Shown in pieces: positions 53,761-62,463 of a stretch of DNA of 64,000 nucleotides. Position 1 is the stretch's first letter, and every line of letters starts with the position of its first letter. The stretch spans positions 4,216,001 to 4,280,000 of the forward strand of contig OZ247499.1 of NCBI GenBank assembly GCA_965233625.1, in the 5' to 3' direction. The notes below the pieces were generated by a model that saw nothing but the letters and a program-made list of their open reading frames with translations, made no database searches and was not told the DNA's origin. A program made the translations under genes and the position numbers. This stretch comes from G965233625 sp965233625 (GTDB lineage Bacteria; Planctomycetota; Planctomycetia; Pirellulales; Pirellulaceae).

Positions 53761-54693
53761 CTAATTCGCAGGTTTATCTGGCGCCGCCGACCACTCGAAG
53801 AACCCGGTCGCCTCTAGTTCCTTCTGCAACGTGGCAATGTCCGCTTCGGGCAACTTGCCTTGAGGAAGCCGGCAACCGCCCGTTTCTAAACCGAGCATTC
53901 CCAGCACGGCTTTCATCGCCGGATGGAACGGATAACGGCCGATGGTGCGGATCATTTTGACTGAGAGCAATTGTAACCGCCGCGCTTCGTGCAGATCACC
54001 TGCATCGAACGCCGCGATGATCCGGCTATAAAGTGGTGCGGCAATATTGTAGGTGCTGCCGATGGCTCCACGGGTGCCGGTGGCCAGGGCGCCAAGCAGC
54101 ATTTCGTCGCAGCCCCAGACCACATCAAAACGCCGGTCGTCCAGTTCCAGGCACTCCTGAAACTCATGCAACCGGGTATCGGTGTATTTAAGGCCAACCA
54201 GATTCGGGATGCGACCCGCCGCCTGCCGCAGAAACTCGACCACGTCGATCGCAGACCCGGTCAACGATGGAATGTGATAGTAATAGAACGGCAGTTCCGG
54301 GGCGCCGGCGGCGACTTCCGCCATGCAATCGATAAGGCCCGGCACATCGCCAACTTTGAAGTAAGAAGGGCAAGTGGCCGAGACCATATCCGCGCCAATC
54401 TCCTGGGCATGTGCGGCAAGCGACCGCGCGTCGGCAAGACTGTTGTGCCCCACCTGCACAATCACGGGCACACGACCCGCAGCAGCCTGAACATACGCCG
54501 CGGCGACTGCCTGGCGTTCCTCGCTGGAAAGGGACATGCCTTCGCCCGTGCTGCCGCACACATAAAGTCCACTTACCCCGGCGCCGAGCAGGTGTTCCAC
54601 ATGGGCGCCAACGGCGGCGGTGTTCAGCGCGCCATCGCTGCCGAGCGGTGTATAGGTGGCGGCGACAAGGCCGGTAAGTCTTGAAGTGTTCAT
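53761..54693 (-). CDS. nanA: N-acetylneuraminate lyase (DHDPS family)
   Basis: A 310-residue (beta/alpha)8 aldolase of the dihydrodipicolinate synthase family. Visible are CGSTGEGMSLS (47-55), YYYHIPS with Tyr138/139, and the Schiff-base K169 in VGLKYTDT. Within this family YYHIPS and KYTDT favour N-acetylneuraminate lyase over DapA, and the sialic cluster supports this. It splits sialic acid into ManNAc and pyruvate. Gaps to its neighbours are about 32-36 bases, so all are one operon. A DapA or KDG aldolase role is less likely. Confidence 0.85.
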   Translation of the reverse strand: MNTSRLTGLVAATYTPLGSDGALNTAAVGAHVEHLLGAGVSGLYVCGSTGEGMSLSSEERQAVAAAYVQAAAGRVPVIVQVGHNSLADARSLAAHAQEIGADMVSATCPSYFKVGDVPGLIDCMAEVAAGAPELPFYYYHIPSLTGSAIDVVEFLRQAAGRIPNLVGLKYTDTRLHEFQECLELDDRRFDVVWGCDEMLLGALATGTRGAIGSTYNIAAPLYSRIIAAFDAGDLHEARRLQLLSVKMIRTIGRYPFHPAMKAVLGMLGLETGGCRLPQGKLPEADIATLQKELEATGFFEWSAAPDKPAN

Positions 54694-54729
54694 CGTGGTG
54701 CTGGTCCCATCCGACGGTAGTCATTGAGG

Positions 54730-56799
54730 TCAAGGAGTATTGTGCGCGCTCTTGCCGGGCTTGCCGGGCTTGCCGGTAATGTCGCTCAGCGGAATACGCT
54801 GGAAGGTCATGTGCGCCTGACTGCCTTCGTACAGAATGCCGACGGTCTGCGCGTCGATCATCGACATGCACGAATAGCCGGCGCTGTTGTTTTCGTCCAG
54901 CAGCAACTGGTGCTGCCTGGGCCAGGTCATGCCGCCATCGGGTGAGGCCTTGATCGTGATGTGATTGCGGCCGCGGGGGCTATCCGGGTTAGAGAACAGC
55001 AGCCAGCCGCCGGCGTCTTTGCCCGTCTCCTGATCCACATTAATGAGGCTGGCCATGCAGGCGCCGGGTTCGATCAACGCTTTTTCTGTCGTGGGGTGCT
55101 TCTGCCACGTTTTGCCCATGTCGCGCGTTGTCATCACCACGCGGGCGCCTTTGCGATTGTAACGGCAGTTAAGCATCAGCACGCCCGGCTCGATCTCGAC
55201 CACCTGCGCTTCGGTTGTATCGTCAAATGCACCCGTCCCGGTCTGCCAGGTTTTGCCGTGATCCTTCGAATAGATGATGGTCGAATGTGGCAACCTGCGT
55301 TTCTCTGGCGGGTCCTGATACTGTGCCGCGAACACGATCGTTCCGTCGCGCATCGTGATTCCCTTACCGGGGCCTTGTAACAGGAACGACCACGCTGGCG
55401 CCTTCACCTGCCGCGTGATATTGATGGGCTTGGACCAGGTCACACCATCGTCGTCACTACGGACCAGCAACAACTGGCCCGTCTCTGTGGGCTTCAGCCC
55501 AGGCGCCGAACCATGCCACGACCGGTTACCGTGGCTCCACGTGGCCGCCACCCAGATGGTCCCGGTGTTGCGATCGACAAGCACCGCCGGGTCGCCGGCG
55601 CCGTCGTACCTCCACCGCGGATCGTCGCCCATGTCCATGATGACTTTCATGGGCTGCCAGGTGCGGCCGCCATCGGTAGAACGCGACATCCCCACATCAA
55701 TATCGCCCGGCAGGTCACCGCCGTTGCGATGTCGCACATCGTACACGCCGATCAGCGTGCCGCGGTTAGTCGTCGCCAGGCCAGGGATGCGGAAGGTATG
55801 AACACCATCATCGCCGCCGTTCCGAACCGCCACGCCCAGCCGCTGAAGCGCCGGCGCGTTGTTGCCGCTATCCAATGTCAATCGCTTGTCGTCAGAGAAC
55901 GAAACCTGTGTGACCGCGGCGCCAATCCGCAGGTCAATGTCGCAGCGCTGATTCAACGCGCCGTTTAACCAGACAATGTTCTCGCCTTCATTCAGCAGCA
56001 AGGATGTTGCCACCGTGGTTGTCTGGTCGCTCTTCCATCCGCCCGCGTCCATGACTTTGGCTTGCGGAGTAGGTTTTCCACCGGGGCGAGTAGAGATGAA
56101 AACGGACTGAAGCGGCGAGACGGCTGCGTCGCCGTGTAGCGTGGCAGAAACTCCGGTTAACGCGATGGGGTTCAGCACGCCGGTGGCAGTGATTTTCAAC
56201 TTGGCCAGCGGGCTGGACGGCGCGCCGATTAACGCGGGCAGTGTAAACGGCACGGCTTCTACACTCACGATCTTCTGCGGCTGCGCCGGGGCAATGCGGA
56301 TGTCGTCCAGCAGGATGCCGGTGCCCGGTGGACTGGTGACGCTGAAACGAAGCTGCTTGATCTGAGCGTCGGCAAGCGGAATCTTTACGTGATTCAAAAA
56401 CGCGCGGCCCGTACGGACTTTTGCATCGCCGTTGTAGATTTCCTGCCAGCCGTCGCCTGAGTTCTTTTCAATGCGAAAGCTGAACGGGCTGCGGCTTGTC
56501 CAGCGTTCAGCCCAGAAGCTCAACTGCCCCGATGTATCCACACCCTCGGCGACTTTCAGCGTCACGCTCGTCCTGTCGCCGCCCGTCAGATGCAGGCAAT
56601 TCTTTCCCGTCTTCGCGTGCCGCGGGTCAACCACGCTGCGGCCCGACTCTGGCATCCAGACGCCTAGCTTTGTGTCGAGTTTATCGAACACGCCCGGCTT
56701 CAACTGCTCAAAGCTGACACTGCCACGTTCCTCTGCAGGCAGACATACAGGAAGGAGAAGCAGGGCAAAGCAACCGGCAACCGTCGGTGTCTGGAGCAT
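54730..56799 (-). CDS. nanH: Exo-alpha-sialidase, exported
   Basis: A 689-residue protein from the ATG complementary to 56797-56799, followed by a signal peptide ending near CLPAEE. An N-terminal region contains a jelly-roll-like segment and a BNR-associated beta-domain (about 180-320). The C-terminal six-bladed propeller holds the Arg motif FRIPGL and five Asp-boxes (S-x-D-x-G-x-T-W): SRSTDGGRTW, VRSDDDGVTW, IYSKDHGKTW, TTRDMGKTW and KASPDGGMTW. These are the hallmarks of GH33-type sialidases. It is the first gene of the operon with lyase, transporter and epimerase. A candidate operator lies 32-54 bases before its start. Confidence 0.9.
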   Translation of the reverse strand: MLQTPTVAGCFALLLLPVCLPAEERGSVSFEQLKPGVFDKLDTKLGVWMPESGRSVVDPRHAKTGKNCLHLTGGDRTSVTLKVAEGVDTSGQLSFWAERWTSRSPFSFRIEKNSGDGWQEIYNGDAKVRTGRAFLNHVKIPLADAQIKQLRFSVTSPPGTGILLDDIRIAPAQPQKIVSVEAVPFTLPALIGAPSSPLAKLKITATGVLNPIALTGVSATLHGDAAVSPLQSVFISTRPGGKPTPQAKVMDAGGWKSDQTTTVATSLLLNEGENIVWLNGALNQRCDIDLRIGAAVTQVSFSDDKRLTLDSGNNAPALQRLGVAVRNGGDDGVHTFRIPGLATTNRGTLIGVYDVRHRNGGDLPGDIDVGMSRSTDGGRTWQPMKVIMDMGDDPRWRYDGAGDPAVLVDRNTGTIWVAATWSHGNRSWHGSAPGLKPTETGQLLLVRSDDDGVTWSKPINITRQVKAPAWSFLLQGPGKGITMRDGTIVFAAQYQDPPEKRRLPHSTIIYSKDHGKTWQTGTGAFDDTTEAQVVEIEPGVLMLNCRYNRKGARVVMTTRDMGKTWQKHPTTEKALIEPGACMASLINVDQETGKDAGGWLLFSNPDSPRGRNHITIKASPDGGMTWPRQHQLLLDENNSAGYSCMSMIDAQTVGILYEGSQAHMTFQRIPLSDITGKPGKPGKSAHNTP

Positions 56800-56830
56800 T
56801 GATGTCTCGCCATGAATCACGAATTGGAAT

Positions 56831-56852
56831 TTGTTATAACGTGTTATAACAT
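56831..56852 (-). promoter_or_regulatory. Candidate operator: two GTTATAAC palindromes, with promoter
   Basis: GTTATAAC is a perfect 8-base palindrome and occurs at 56833-56840 and 56843-56850, centres 10 bases (one helical turn) apart. On the minus strand a TTGTTG (-35), 17-base spacer and TATGTT (-10) precede it, so the site overlaps or follows the -10 box, 34 bases from the sialidase start. This resembles the GGTATA-repeat operator of the E. coli sialic regulator NanR (GntR family). Inferred: a repressor responding to sialic acid. No GntR gene is in the window. Confidence 0.6.
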
Positions 56853-56898
56853 AGTTGCCGCTGGCGTCTTCAACAAGCAACTGGGGCGGCCCGCTGCG

Positions 56899-58455
56899 TT
56901 ACGCTTCGTCGTCTTCGTACCAGTCTTCATCCTCATCGTACCCATCGACTTCGAAGTAAAATTCCCGGTATTCATTCACCTCGTCATAGGACAAATAGCC
57001 CTGATACCAGCGCTCCGCCTTCTCGAAGGAGAGTTCCTTCAGACGCTGAGCAAGTGGCGATAACTCAAGCGCTTTGTAGCCGAGCTTGGGATTGTCGCCC
57101 GCTCGCAGAACTTCCAGCGATTGTAAATTCTCTGTACCGCCTAGCGCCCTCCCCGCCAGGGTCGTCAAACCGTTATCGCTGAGGTCAAGTTCACGCAGTG
57201 CGTTCGATCCGGCTGATCCGGCAAGCACGACGGCGCCTTCGTTGGTCAGCGAGTTGTTCCGCAGACCGAGGCTGTGCAGTGTGGTGGAGGACCGTTGCAG
57301 CAGCGCACTCAGCCCGGCGTTGCCAAAGTGATTGTGGCTGGCTTGCAGAACCCGCAGTCCTTCGATAAACCGCGCCGTCTCGGCAAACCTGACGGCAGCG
57401 TCACCGGTAATCTCGCAGCGGTCTAGCCGGAGTTCTTTAAGTTCACGGAGGCATCCCGCCACGGCCAGGTGTCCGGCGCCAGAGTCTGTGAGCACATTCT
57501 CGCCAAGGTCCAGCGATTCAAGCTCAATGTCGTTGTTGGCATTGACAAACTCTTCCATTGCATCGCCGTCGAGGCGTCCGCTGCGGAGCCAGAGCGATTT
57601 CAGCTTGGCCGCATGAGGCGATTGCAGCAACTGCCGCAATCCTTCCGGTCGTACATCACTTCCGGACAGCGACAACGACCGCACGTTCTTGAGGCCTTCC
57701 CAATGCGCCAGAGCCTCCATCCCTGCCAGATCGATCAGCGGATTGTCGTAGTAAGACTCGTAGTAACCGGGCCCGGTCAGGTCCAGGTTTTCCAGATTGG
57801 TCAGGTCGGCGGCTCTGGTCAGGCTCTGCACGCCCTCGGTGCCAATGCCGTTTGATTTTAGACACAGTGTCCGCAGATTCTTCAGGTGCGGAGATTCTGC
57901 CAGGCTGCCTAGATCGGCCGCATCCAGTCCAAGAGCCTTCAGCACACGAAGCGTTTGAAGCTGCGGCGAATCGGCCAGCCTTCTTGTTTGTGGACCCCAC
58001 GGCCGGCCGGTCAAAGTGAGTTCGCGCAGTTCTGCAATCTGCGGAACATTCTTCGTAGATTCCGTCCGCCGCGGCCAATGCACGCGTGCGGCTTCAATCG
58101 GCGCGATCGCGCGGCAGGCATGCGCCGATTCACGCATCGCGTCGAAACTGCCGAACGCAACCACCGCGACAATCCCCCGGCGGAATCCTTCCCACCGCAC
58201 GCCGGGAATCTCTGGCATCTCGCTGAGCCACTTTTCGCCATGTTCTTCAAGCAACGCGTGCTCGCGGATTCGCAGCCCCACCTGCGCGGCGTCCCACGGC
58301 GGCAGTGAAGCGCGGCGGACCTGCACGCGGATGAACTCAGCGCGGTCGATCTCGCCTTGTTCCTCCAGCCAATCGGAAAACTGCCAGCGTGTGGCGTCGT
58401 CGTCGATGTTGGCGGTGATCTGTTCGAGAAACTTCTCCGTCATCCGGCCGCTCAT
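56899..58455 (-). CDS. TIGR02996 repeat-companion protein with leucine-rich repeats
   Basis: A 518-residue cytoplasmic protein. The N-terminal 60 residues are the TIGR02996 domain (EKFLEQITANIDDDATRWQFSDWLEEQGEIDRAEFIRVQV), found mainly in planctomycetes with large repeat families. A ribonuclease-inhibitor-like LRR array runs from about residue 140 to 470 (LTSLDLTGP-like NLENLDLTG, LRELDLSDNGLTTLAG, LRVLQASHNHFGNAGLSALL). The C-terminus is acidic and tyrosine-rich. Its start overlaps the stop of the upstream nucleotidyltransferase by four bases (ATGA). LRRs usually bind proteins, so it may regulate that neighbour. Confidence 0.88.
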   Translation of the reverse strand: MSGRMTEKFLEQITANIDDDATRWQFSDWLEEQGEIDRAEFIRVQVRRASLPPWDAAQVGLRIREHALLEEHGEKWLSEMPEIPGVRWEGFRRGIVAVVAFGSFDAMRESAHACRAIAPIEAARVHWPRRTESTKNVPQIAELRELTLTGRPWGPQTRRLADSPQLQTLRVLKALGLDAADLGSLAESPHLKNLRTLCLKSNGIGTEGVQSLTRAADLTNLENLDLTGPGYYESYYDNPLIDLAGMEALAHWEGLKNVRSLSLSGSDVRPEGLRQLLQSPHAAKLKSLWLRSGRLDGDAMEEFVNANNDIELESLDLGENVLTDSGAGHLAVAGCLRELKELRLDRCEITGDAAVRFAETARFIEGLRVLQASHNHFGNAGLSALLQRSSTTLHSLGLRNNSLTNEGAVVLAGSAGSNALRELDLSDNGLTTLAGRALGGTENLQSLEVLRAGDNPKLGYKALELSPLAQRLKELSFEKAERWYQGYLSYDEVNEYREFYFEVDGYDEDEDWYEDDEA

Positions 58456-59228
58456 GGCAGGTCCTCAAGTACGGGGTTGAGCCGCGCCGCTACCCTGGCG
58501 ACAACAGCCGGCAAATGACGGACGCCTTCGCGCCCTGTGTGAACTAAGAAATCGCCCCATCGCGCCGACGCATGCTTCATGCTCCACCACGAATCTGCAG
58601 CGAAAACACTTCGCGCATCGCATCCAGCCCCACCCAGTTCAGCGAACGTAGCGGCAATCGCTTCGCGCAAGGCATCGTCATTCATTGGCATACGTTCGAG
58701 CAGCAATCGCAGATCGTCCAGATCCTTCGGCCGCCAGCCCAGCATGCCCAGGTGCCACAATGCCTGGACCTTCTGCGCCACGATGGACTCTGGCCGGCAG
58801 GTCCACACACGCACGGCGCCATCCGCAACCGGCAGGTCACTCATCACGGCGGCAGGCACGGGAGGAGGGCCGCCGGTCACATCCACCTGAATCTCATCCT
58901 CGCTTCCCGCAAAGGCGCCCCGCACATGCATGCGAATGCCCGGATGTGCCGTTTGCAGCCAGATGCCTTCAACCTCGATTGCCGCCGTGTCAAAGCTCAC
59001 GCCGTCGGCAACGGTGTCTGCAAACAGCGGGCTGAAACGCTTCGCATCATCGACCGTCAGCGGTGCACTAGCCACCAGATCAAGATCCAACGCCGGCCGC
59101 GGCAGAGGATGAAACCAGTGCCGCAACAGCACCCCGCCGCGCAGCACCACTCCACCGGCATCCGGCAGCAATGCCAGACGCCGCAGCACGCCTTCCAGAA
59201 GCCGGTGGCGAATTGCGGCAGAGGTCAT
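58452..59228 (-). CDS. AbiEii/MenT-like nucleotidyltransferase
   Basis: A 258-residue protein from the ATG complementary to 59226-59228. It holds GGVLLRHWFHPLPRPALDLDLVA, the GGxxLR and D-x-D-L catalytic signature (D48, D50) of the AbiEii toxin family (PF08843), and later RPESIVAQKVQALWHLG with the conserved Lys and the K-D-x-x-D-x-x-L-L segment KDLDDLRLLL. AbiEii toxins transfer nucleotides to tRNA or other targets and are paired with AbiEi antitoxins. Here no AbiEi is seen; the coupled partner is an LRR/TIGR02996 gene. Its role could be phage defence or something different. Confidence 0.82.
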   Translation of the reverse strand: MTSAAIRHRLLEGVLRRLALLPDAGGVVLRGGVLLRHWFHPLPRPALDLDLVASAPLTVDDAKRFSPLFADTVADGVSFDTAAIEVEGIWLQTAHPGIRMHVRGAFAGSEDEIQVDVTGGPPPVPAAVMSDLPVADGAVRVWTCRPESIVAQKVQALWHLGMLGWRPKDLDDLRLLLERMPMNDDALREAIAATFAELGGAGCDARSVFAADSWWSMKHASARWGDFLVHTGREGVRHLPAVVARVAARLNPVLEDLP

Positions 59229-59338
59229 AGAACCTGTTATATAATGCGTGTGACCTTCTGGATTAATAATCACGTCGAGTTGCCGGAAACCCCACGGTTT
59301 TACGGTTTGGGCCAACGCCGGATTATACAAAAGATTGG

Positions 59339-60259
59339 ATGCTCGCCGTGCAAAACACATCTCCCGGCTTTCGCCCTCATGTCAGTGAGCAGGATGCTTC
59401 GGTCAACTGGGATCGCGGCGTTGACGTTGGCCGTCTTGAAACGCGATATGTCCGCCGGTGCCCGGATTACTTTGTGGTGTATCTTTCTTCGCAGACTGGA
59501 TGCGCGCAGGGCTGCCGGATGTGTCATCTGACGGCGACGGGGCAGACGCACCTCCGCGACGCCACTTTCGAAGAGATGACGGACCAGGCCGACACCGTGC
59601 TCGACTACTACCGCCGTACGGCGCCGCCCGCGCGGATTGTGCACTTCAATTTTATGGCTCGCGGCGAACCACTTGCCAACCGCGCGCTGGTCGCCGATGG
59701 AGACGGGTTGCTGGGCGAACTTTCGCAACGCGCCGTTGCATCGGGCCTGCGCCCCCGGCATCTGATTTCAACCATTTATCCTAAGGAGCTAGAACGTCCG
59801 CTGGACGATGTTTTCGTCACGCACCATCCAGATATCTACTACTCCATTTACAGTATGAATCCGCGGTTCCGCCGGCGGTGGCTTCCCAAGGCGTTGCCCG
59901 CAGAGATCGCGCTGGACCGTTTAACGCAGTGGCAGCGGAGCGCGCAGAAGATTGTGTCGCTGCATCACGCCTACATCGCGGGAGAGAACGATTCGGAAAT
60001 GGACGTGCACGAGATCTGCGATGCGGTGGAACAGCGCGGCTTGCTGGTCAACGTCAACATCGTGCGCTACAACTCGCCCGATCCGTCGCGCTGCGGCGTC
60101 GAACCGGATGAGTTCATCATTCAGCGCAATGCAGACATCTACCGCAATCGACTGCCACAATCACGCGTCACGGTGATTCCCCGCGTTGGCTTCGACGTGG
60201 CAGCGTCGTGCGGCATGTTCCTTGGCCCTGATGACGCGTCAGACGGAAGCGGCCTGTGA
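59339..60259 (+). CDS. RlmN/Cfr-like radical SAM protein lacking the N-terminal active-site Cys
   Basis: A 306-residue protein. SSQTGCAQGCRMCHLTATGQ carries the C-x3-C-x2-C cluster (C55, C59, C62), VHFNFMARGEPLANRAL corresponds to the GEPL motif, and RVGFDVAASCGMFLG carries C291, equivalent to RlmN Cys355, the methyl carrier. RlmN has Cys118 in TLCVSSQVGC; here the same position is Tyr48 (VVYLSSQTGC). The usual helix-hairpin RNA-binding N-terminus is also absent. So RNA methylation by the normal route is in doubt. No neighbouring gene on its strand suggests a substrate. Confidence 0.82.
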   Translation: MLAVQNTSPGFRPHVSEQDASVNWDRGVDVGRLETRYVRRCPDYFVVYLSSQTGCAQGCRMCHLTATGQTHLRDATFEEMTDQADTVLDYYRRTAPPARIVHFNFMARGEPLANRALVADGDGLLGELSQRAVASGLRPRHLISTIYPKELERPLDDVFVTHHPDIYYSIYSMNPRFRRRWLPKALPAEIALDRLTQWQRSAQKIVSLHHAYIAGENDSEMDVHEICDAVEQRGLLVNVNIVRYNSPDPSRCGVEPDEFIIQRNADIYRNRLPQSRVTVIPRVGFDVAASCGMFLGPDDASDGSGL

Positions 60260-60382
60260 CAATCTGTCACGTGAAAAACAGACGCCGCATATTGCTGCGG
60301 AAAATCTTATTGAATAGACTTCGAAGGGTGAGGAGCGAGCCGGCGATACACTTCCGCAGCACCAACAACGCTGCTAGTTTTC

Positions 60383-61006
60383 ATGTTCCACCGGCTACAA
60401 CATATCTGGCGTAACCAATCACGCAGGCTGCTCAGTCTGATGCTGGTGGTTTCGTACTGCGCTGGTTTTCTTCCGCTTCCACTCTCCAAACCTCCGGGCA
60501 AAGACGGTCGCCCTTTCCCTTGCCAGAACCGCCCCTGCGGTTGCCAGTCGGCGGCCCAGTGCTGGAAGTCGTGCTGCTGTTTTAACAACGCCCAGAAACT
60601 CGCCTGGGCCAAAGCCAATGGCGTCACTCCGCCGGCCTTCGTAATCGCCGCCGCCCGCCAGGAGCAGCGTAAATCCTGCTGTGCCAAAACAAAGGCTTCC
60701 TGCTGTTCAGCGGCCAAGTCTTCCTGTTGTTCAACGACCAAGGTCTGCCAGAAAGATGACGGAAAGCCGGGAAAACAAAGCGACGCTTCCACGAAGAACG
60801 CGCCCCGTCAAATTGTGATTGGTTCATACGCAGACCGCTGCAAAGGCGGCGGCAGTGCGATCTGCTCCATACCGGTCGCCATCGTTTCGTTTGCAACCCG
60901 CAAGCGTTTCACCGCTCCGCAAAGCCGCTGGTGCAAGCCAACATCTGTAGTTGCCGCTGGCCGCGGCAGCGAGCCGCCGGAGCCGCCTCCCCGGCTTGCC
61001 GGGTGA
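60383..61006 (+). CDS. Cysteine-rich exported planctomycete protein
   Basis: A 207-residue protein with an N-terminal membrane or signal segment (LLSLMLVVSYCAGFLPLPL). Residues 43-70 contain a Cys-dense motif, PFPCQNRPCGCQSAAQCW followed by KSCCCFNNAQK, a pattern I associate with small planctomycete families, then more CC pairs (SCCAKTKASCC, SSCCSTTKVC). About 17 cysteines in all. Could bind metal (copper or zinc) or form disulfides outside the cytoplasm. It lies upstream of a DUF1559 gene on the same strand. Confidence 0.75.
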   Translation: MFHRLQHIWRNQSRRLLSLMLVVSYCAGFLPLPLSKPPGKDGRPFPCQNRPCGCQSAAQCWKSCCCFNNAQKLAWAKANGVTPPAFVIAAARQEQRKSCCAKTKASCCSAAKSSCCSTTKVCQKDDGKPGKQSDASTKNAPRQIVIGSYADRCKGGGSAICSIPVAIVSFATRKRFTAPQSRWCKPTSVVAAGRGSEPPEPPPRLAG

Positions 61007-61355
61007 ACCCACGCCACAATGCGTCGCAGCCTTAAAGGCTGTTCTCGAAGGTGCATGCTGCGCCGTCGCTGACGCATGGTCTGGCGTTTCTTACTAAACG
61101 GCTCAAGCCTTTGCCGCGATGAAGTTCATTCGGGCGATTTGTGTTCGCACGCTCACGCGGAGTCAGGCTCGCTCCTCACAAAGCAAGGTTGCTCTGCGCT
61201 GAGCGTGTCATCACAGATCGAACGGCAGCGGACTGCCGCGCAAGGCGAACGTGCTCAAGCAATCTACGCATTCCGTTGCGCAATGCGTCTGCGCTCAACC
61301 TGCGCAGCAACGCGATGCTTCTAAAACACCTCACTTTGCATCTTCAAAACTCACC
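61007..61355. other. Intergenic leader of the second DUF1559 gene
   Basis: I see no B12-box riboswitch, in contrast to the first DUF1559 leader, and no terminator with a clear T run. Short GCGCAA-type repeats are present but not organised. A frame of 35 codons upstream of 61356 is open but has no supported start. Confidence 0.35.
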
Positions 61356-62408
61356 ATGACAACGCATATTCTTCCCGCACGCCGTCGCGGCTTTACGCTT
61401 GTAGAGCTGCTGGTGGTCATCGCCATTATTGGAATTCTCGTCGCGCTTCTGTTGCCTGCTGTTCAGGCGGCGAGGGAGGCGGCACGTCGTGCAAGCTGTA
61501 TGAACAACCTCAAGCAGCTTGGGCTGGCGCTGCACAATTACGAGAGTGCGCACCGGCAGTTTCCCGGTCTGGGCGCCTCCAGCCAGGAGTCCTTTTCGAT
61601 TCAAGCGCGCCTGTTGCCCTATGTGGAGCAGGAGAATCTTCAGAACCTGATCGATTTTGACCAGCCCATCATGCTTGGCTCGCGCGGTACGCAGTACATC
61701 AACCCGGCACAGGCGCAGGCAGCCGCCACCAAGGTGGACCTGCTACTGTGCCCTTCGGATCCGGGCGACGAATTCAACACCCGCCAGGTTAGCGGGCAAC
61801 CGGAGGAAACCTGGGCCAACCACAACTACATGATGAACCTTGGCAGCGGACGCGGTCTTAGCTACGACGCAGAGAATCCGGCGACCGATGGATTGTTCTT
61901 TTACAATTCGAAAACGCGTTTCGCGGAGATTACCGATGGCACGTCGAACACGGTCTTCGCTGCCGAGTCCTGCCGCGGCTCGACCGGTTATGCGCCTACC
62001 AGTCTGGATGATGTTGACCCGCGTCGCGCTTACGCCAACGTCAGCTCCAGCCTCCGGCCCACGCGTCCGGGACTAGCTCCCGGCGGTACGCCGCCCGGCA
62101 TTCAGAACCCGGATCTGTTCGCGCTGATCGCTTCTTCAAGTCCCAGTTGGGGGACCGACCGCGGCTTCTCATGGCTGTGGGGCCGCGAGCACCGCACGCT
62201 GGTGGGCGGCTATCACGCACCCAACAGCCCGGCTCCTGATGTCAGCGGTCACGGCCGCGGATGGTTCGCAGCCCGAAGTTATCACCCCGGCGGCGTGCAG
62301 GTCTGCCTGGCCGACGGAAGCGGGCGTTTCGTCGCTGACACCGTCCACCTGGACACATGGCGGAACCTATTCGCCCGCAACGATGGGCAGGTGCTGCAGG
62401 ACTATTGA
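61356..62408 (+). CDS. DUF1559 protein with prepilin-type N-terminus (second copy)
   Basis: A 350-residue protein from the ATG at 61356. The cleavage/methylation motif RGFTLVELLVVIAIIGILVA begins at about residue 11, followed by QAAREAARRASCMNNLKQLGLALHNYESAHRQFPG, the family opening. Later features: LPYVEQENLQNLID, LLCPSDPG, ITDGTSNTVFAAES and SYHPGGVQVCLADGSGRFV, the H-x-G-G-x-x-x-x-x-D-G motif. It differs from the copy at 11646 in length and leader. It probably sits in the inner membrane or is exported through a type II-like machine, function unknown. Confidence 0.9.
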   Translation: MTTHILPARRRGFTLVELLVVIAIIGILVALLLPAVQAAREAARRASCMNNLKQLGLALHNYESAHRQFPGLGASSQESFSIQARLLPYVEQENLQNLIDFDQPIMLGSRGTQYINPAQAQAAATKVDLLLCPSDPGDEFNTRQVSGQPEETWANHNYMMNLGSGRGLSYDAENPATDGLFFYNSKTRFAEITDGTSNTVFAAESCRGSTGYAPTSLDDVDPRRAYANVSSSLRPTRPGLAPGGTPPGIQNPDLFALIASSSPSWGTDRGFSWLWGREHRTLVGGYHAPNSPAPDVSGHGRGWFAARSYHPGGVQVCLADGSGRFVADTVHLDTWRNLFARNDGQVLQDY

Positions 62409-62463
62409 TCCTGAGAAGTCCCGGCGATTCCCTCCATTTGTACTTCATCACAAGCTATCTGAT

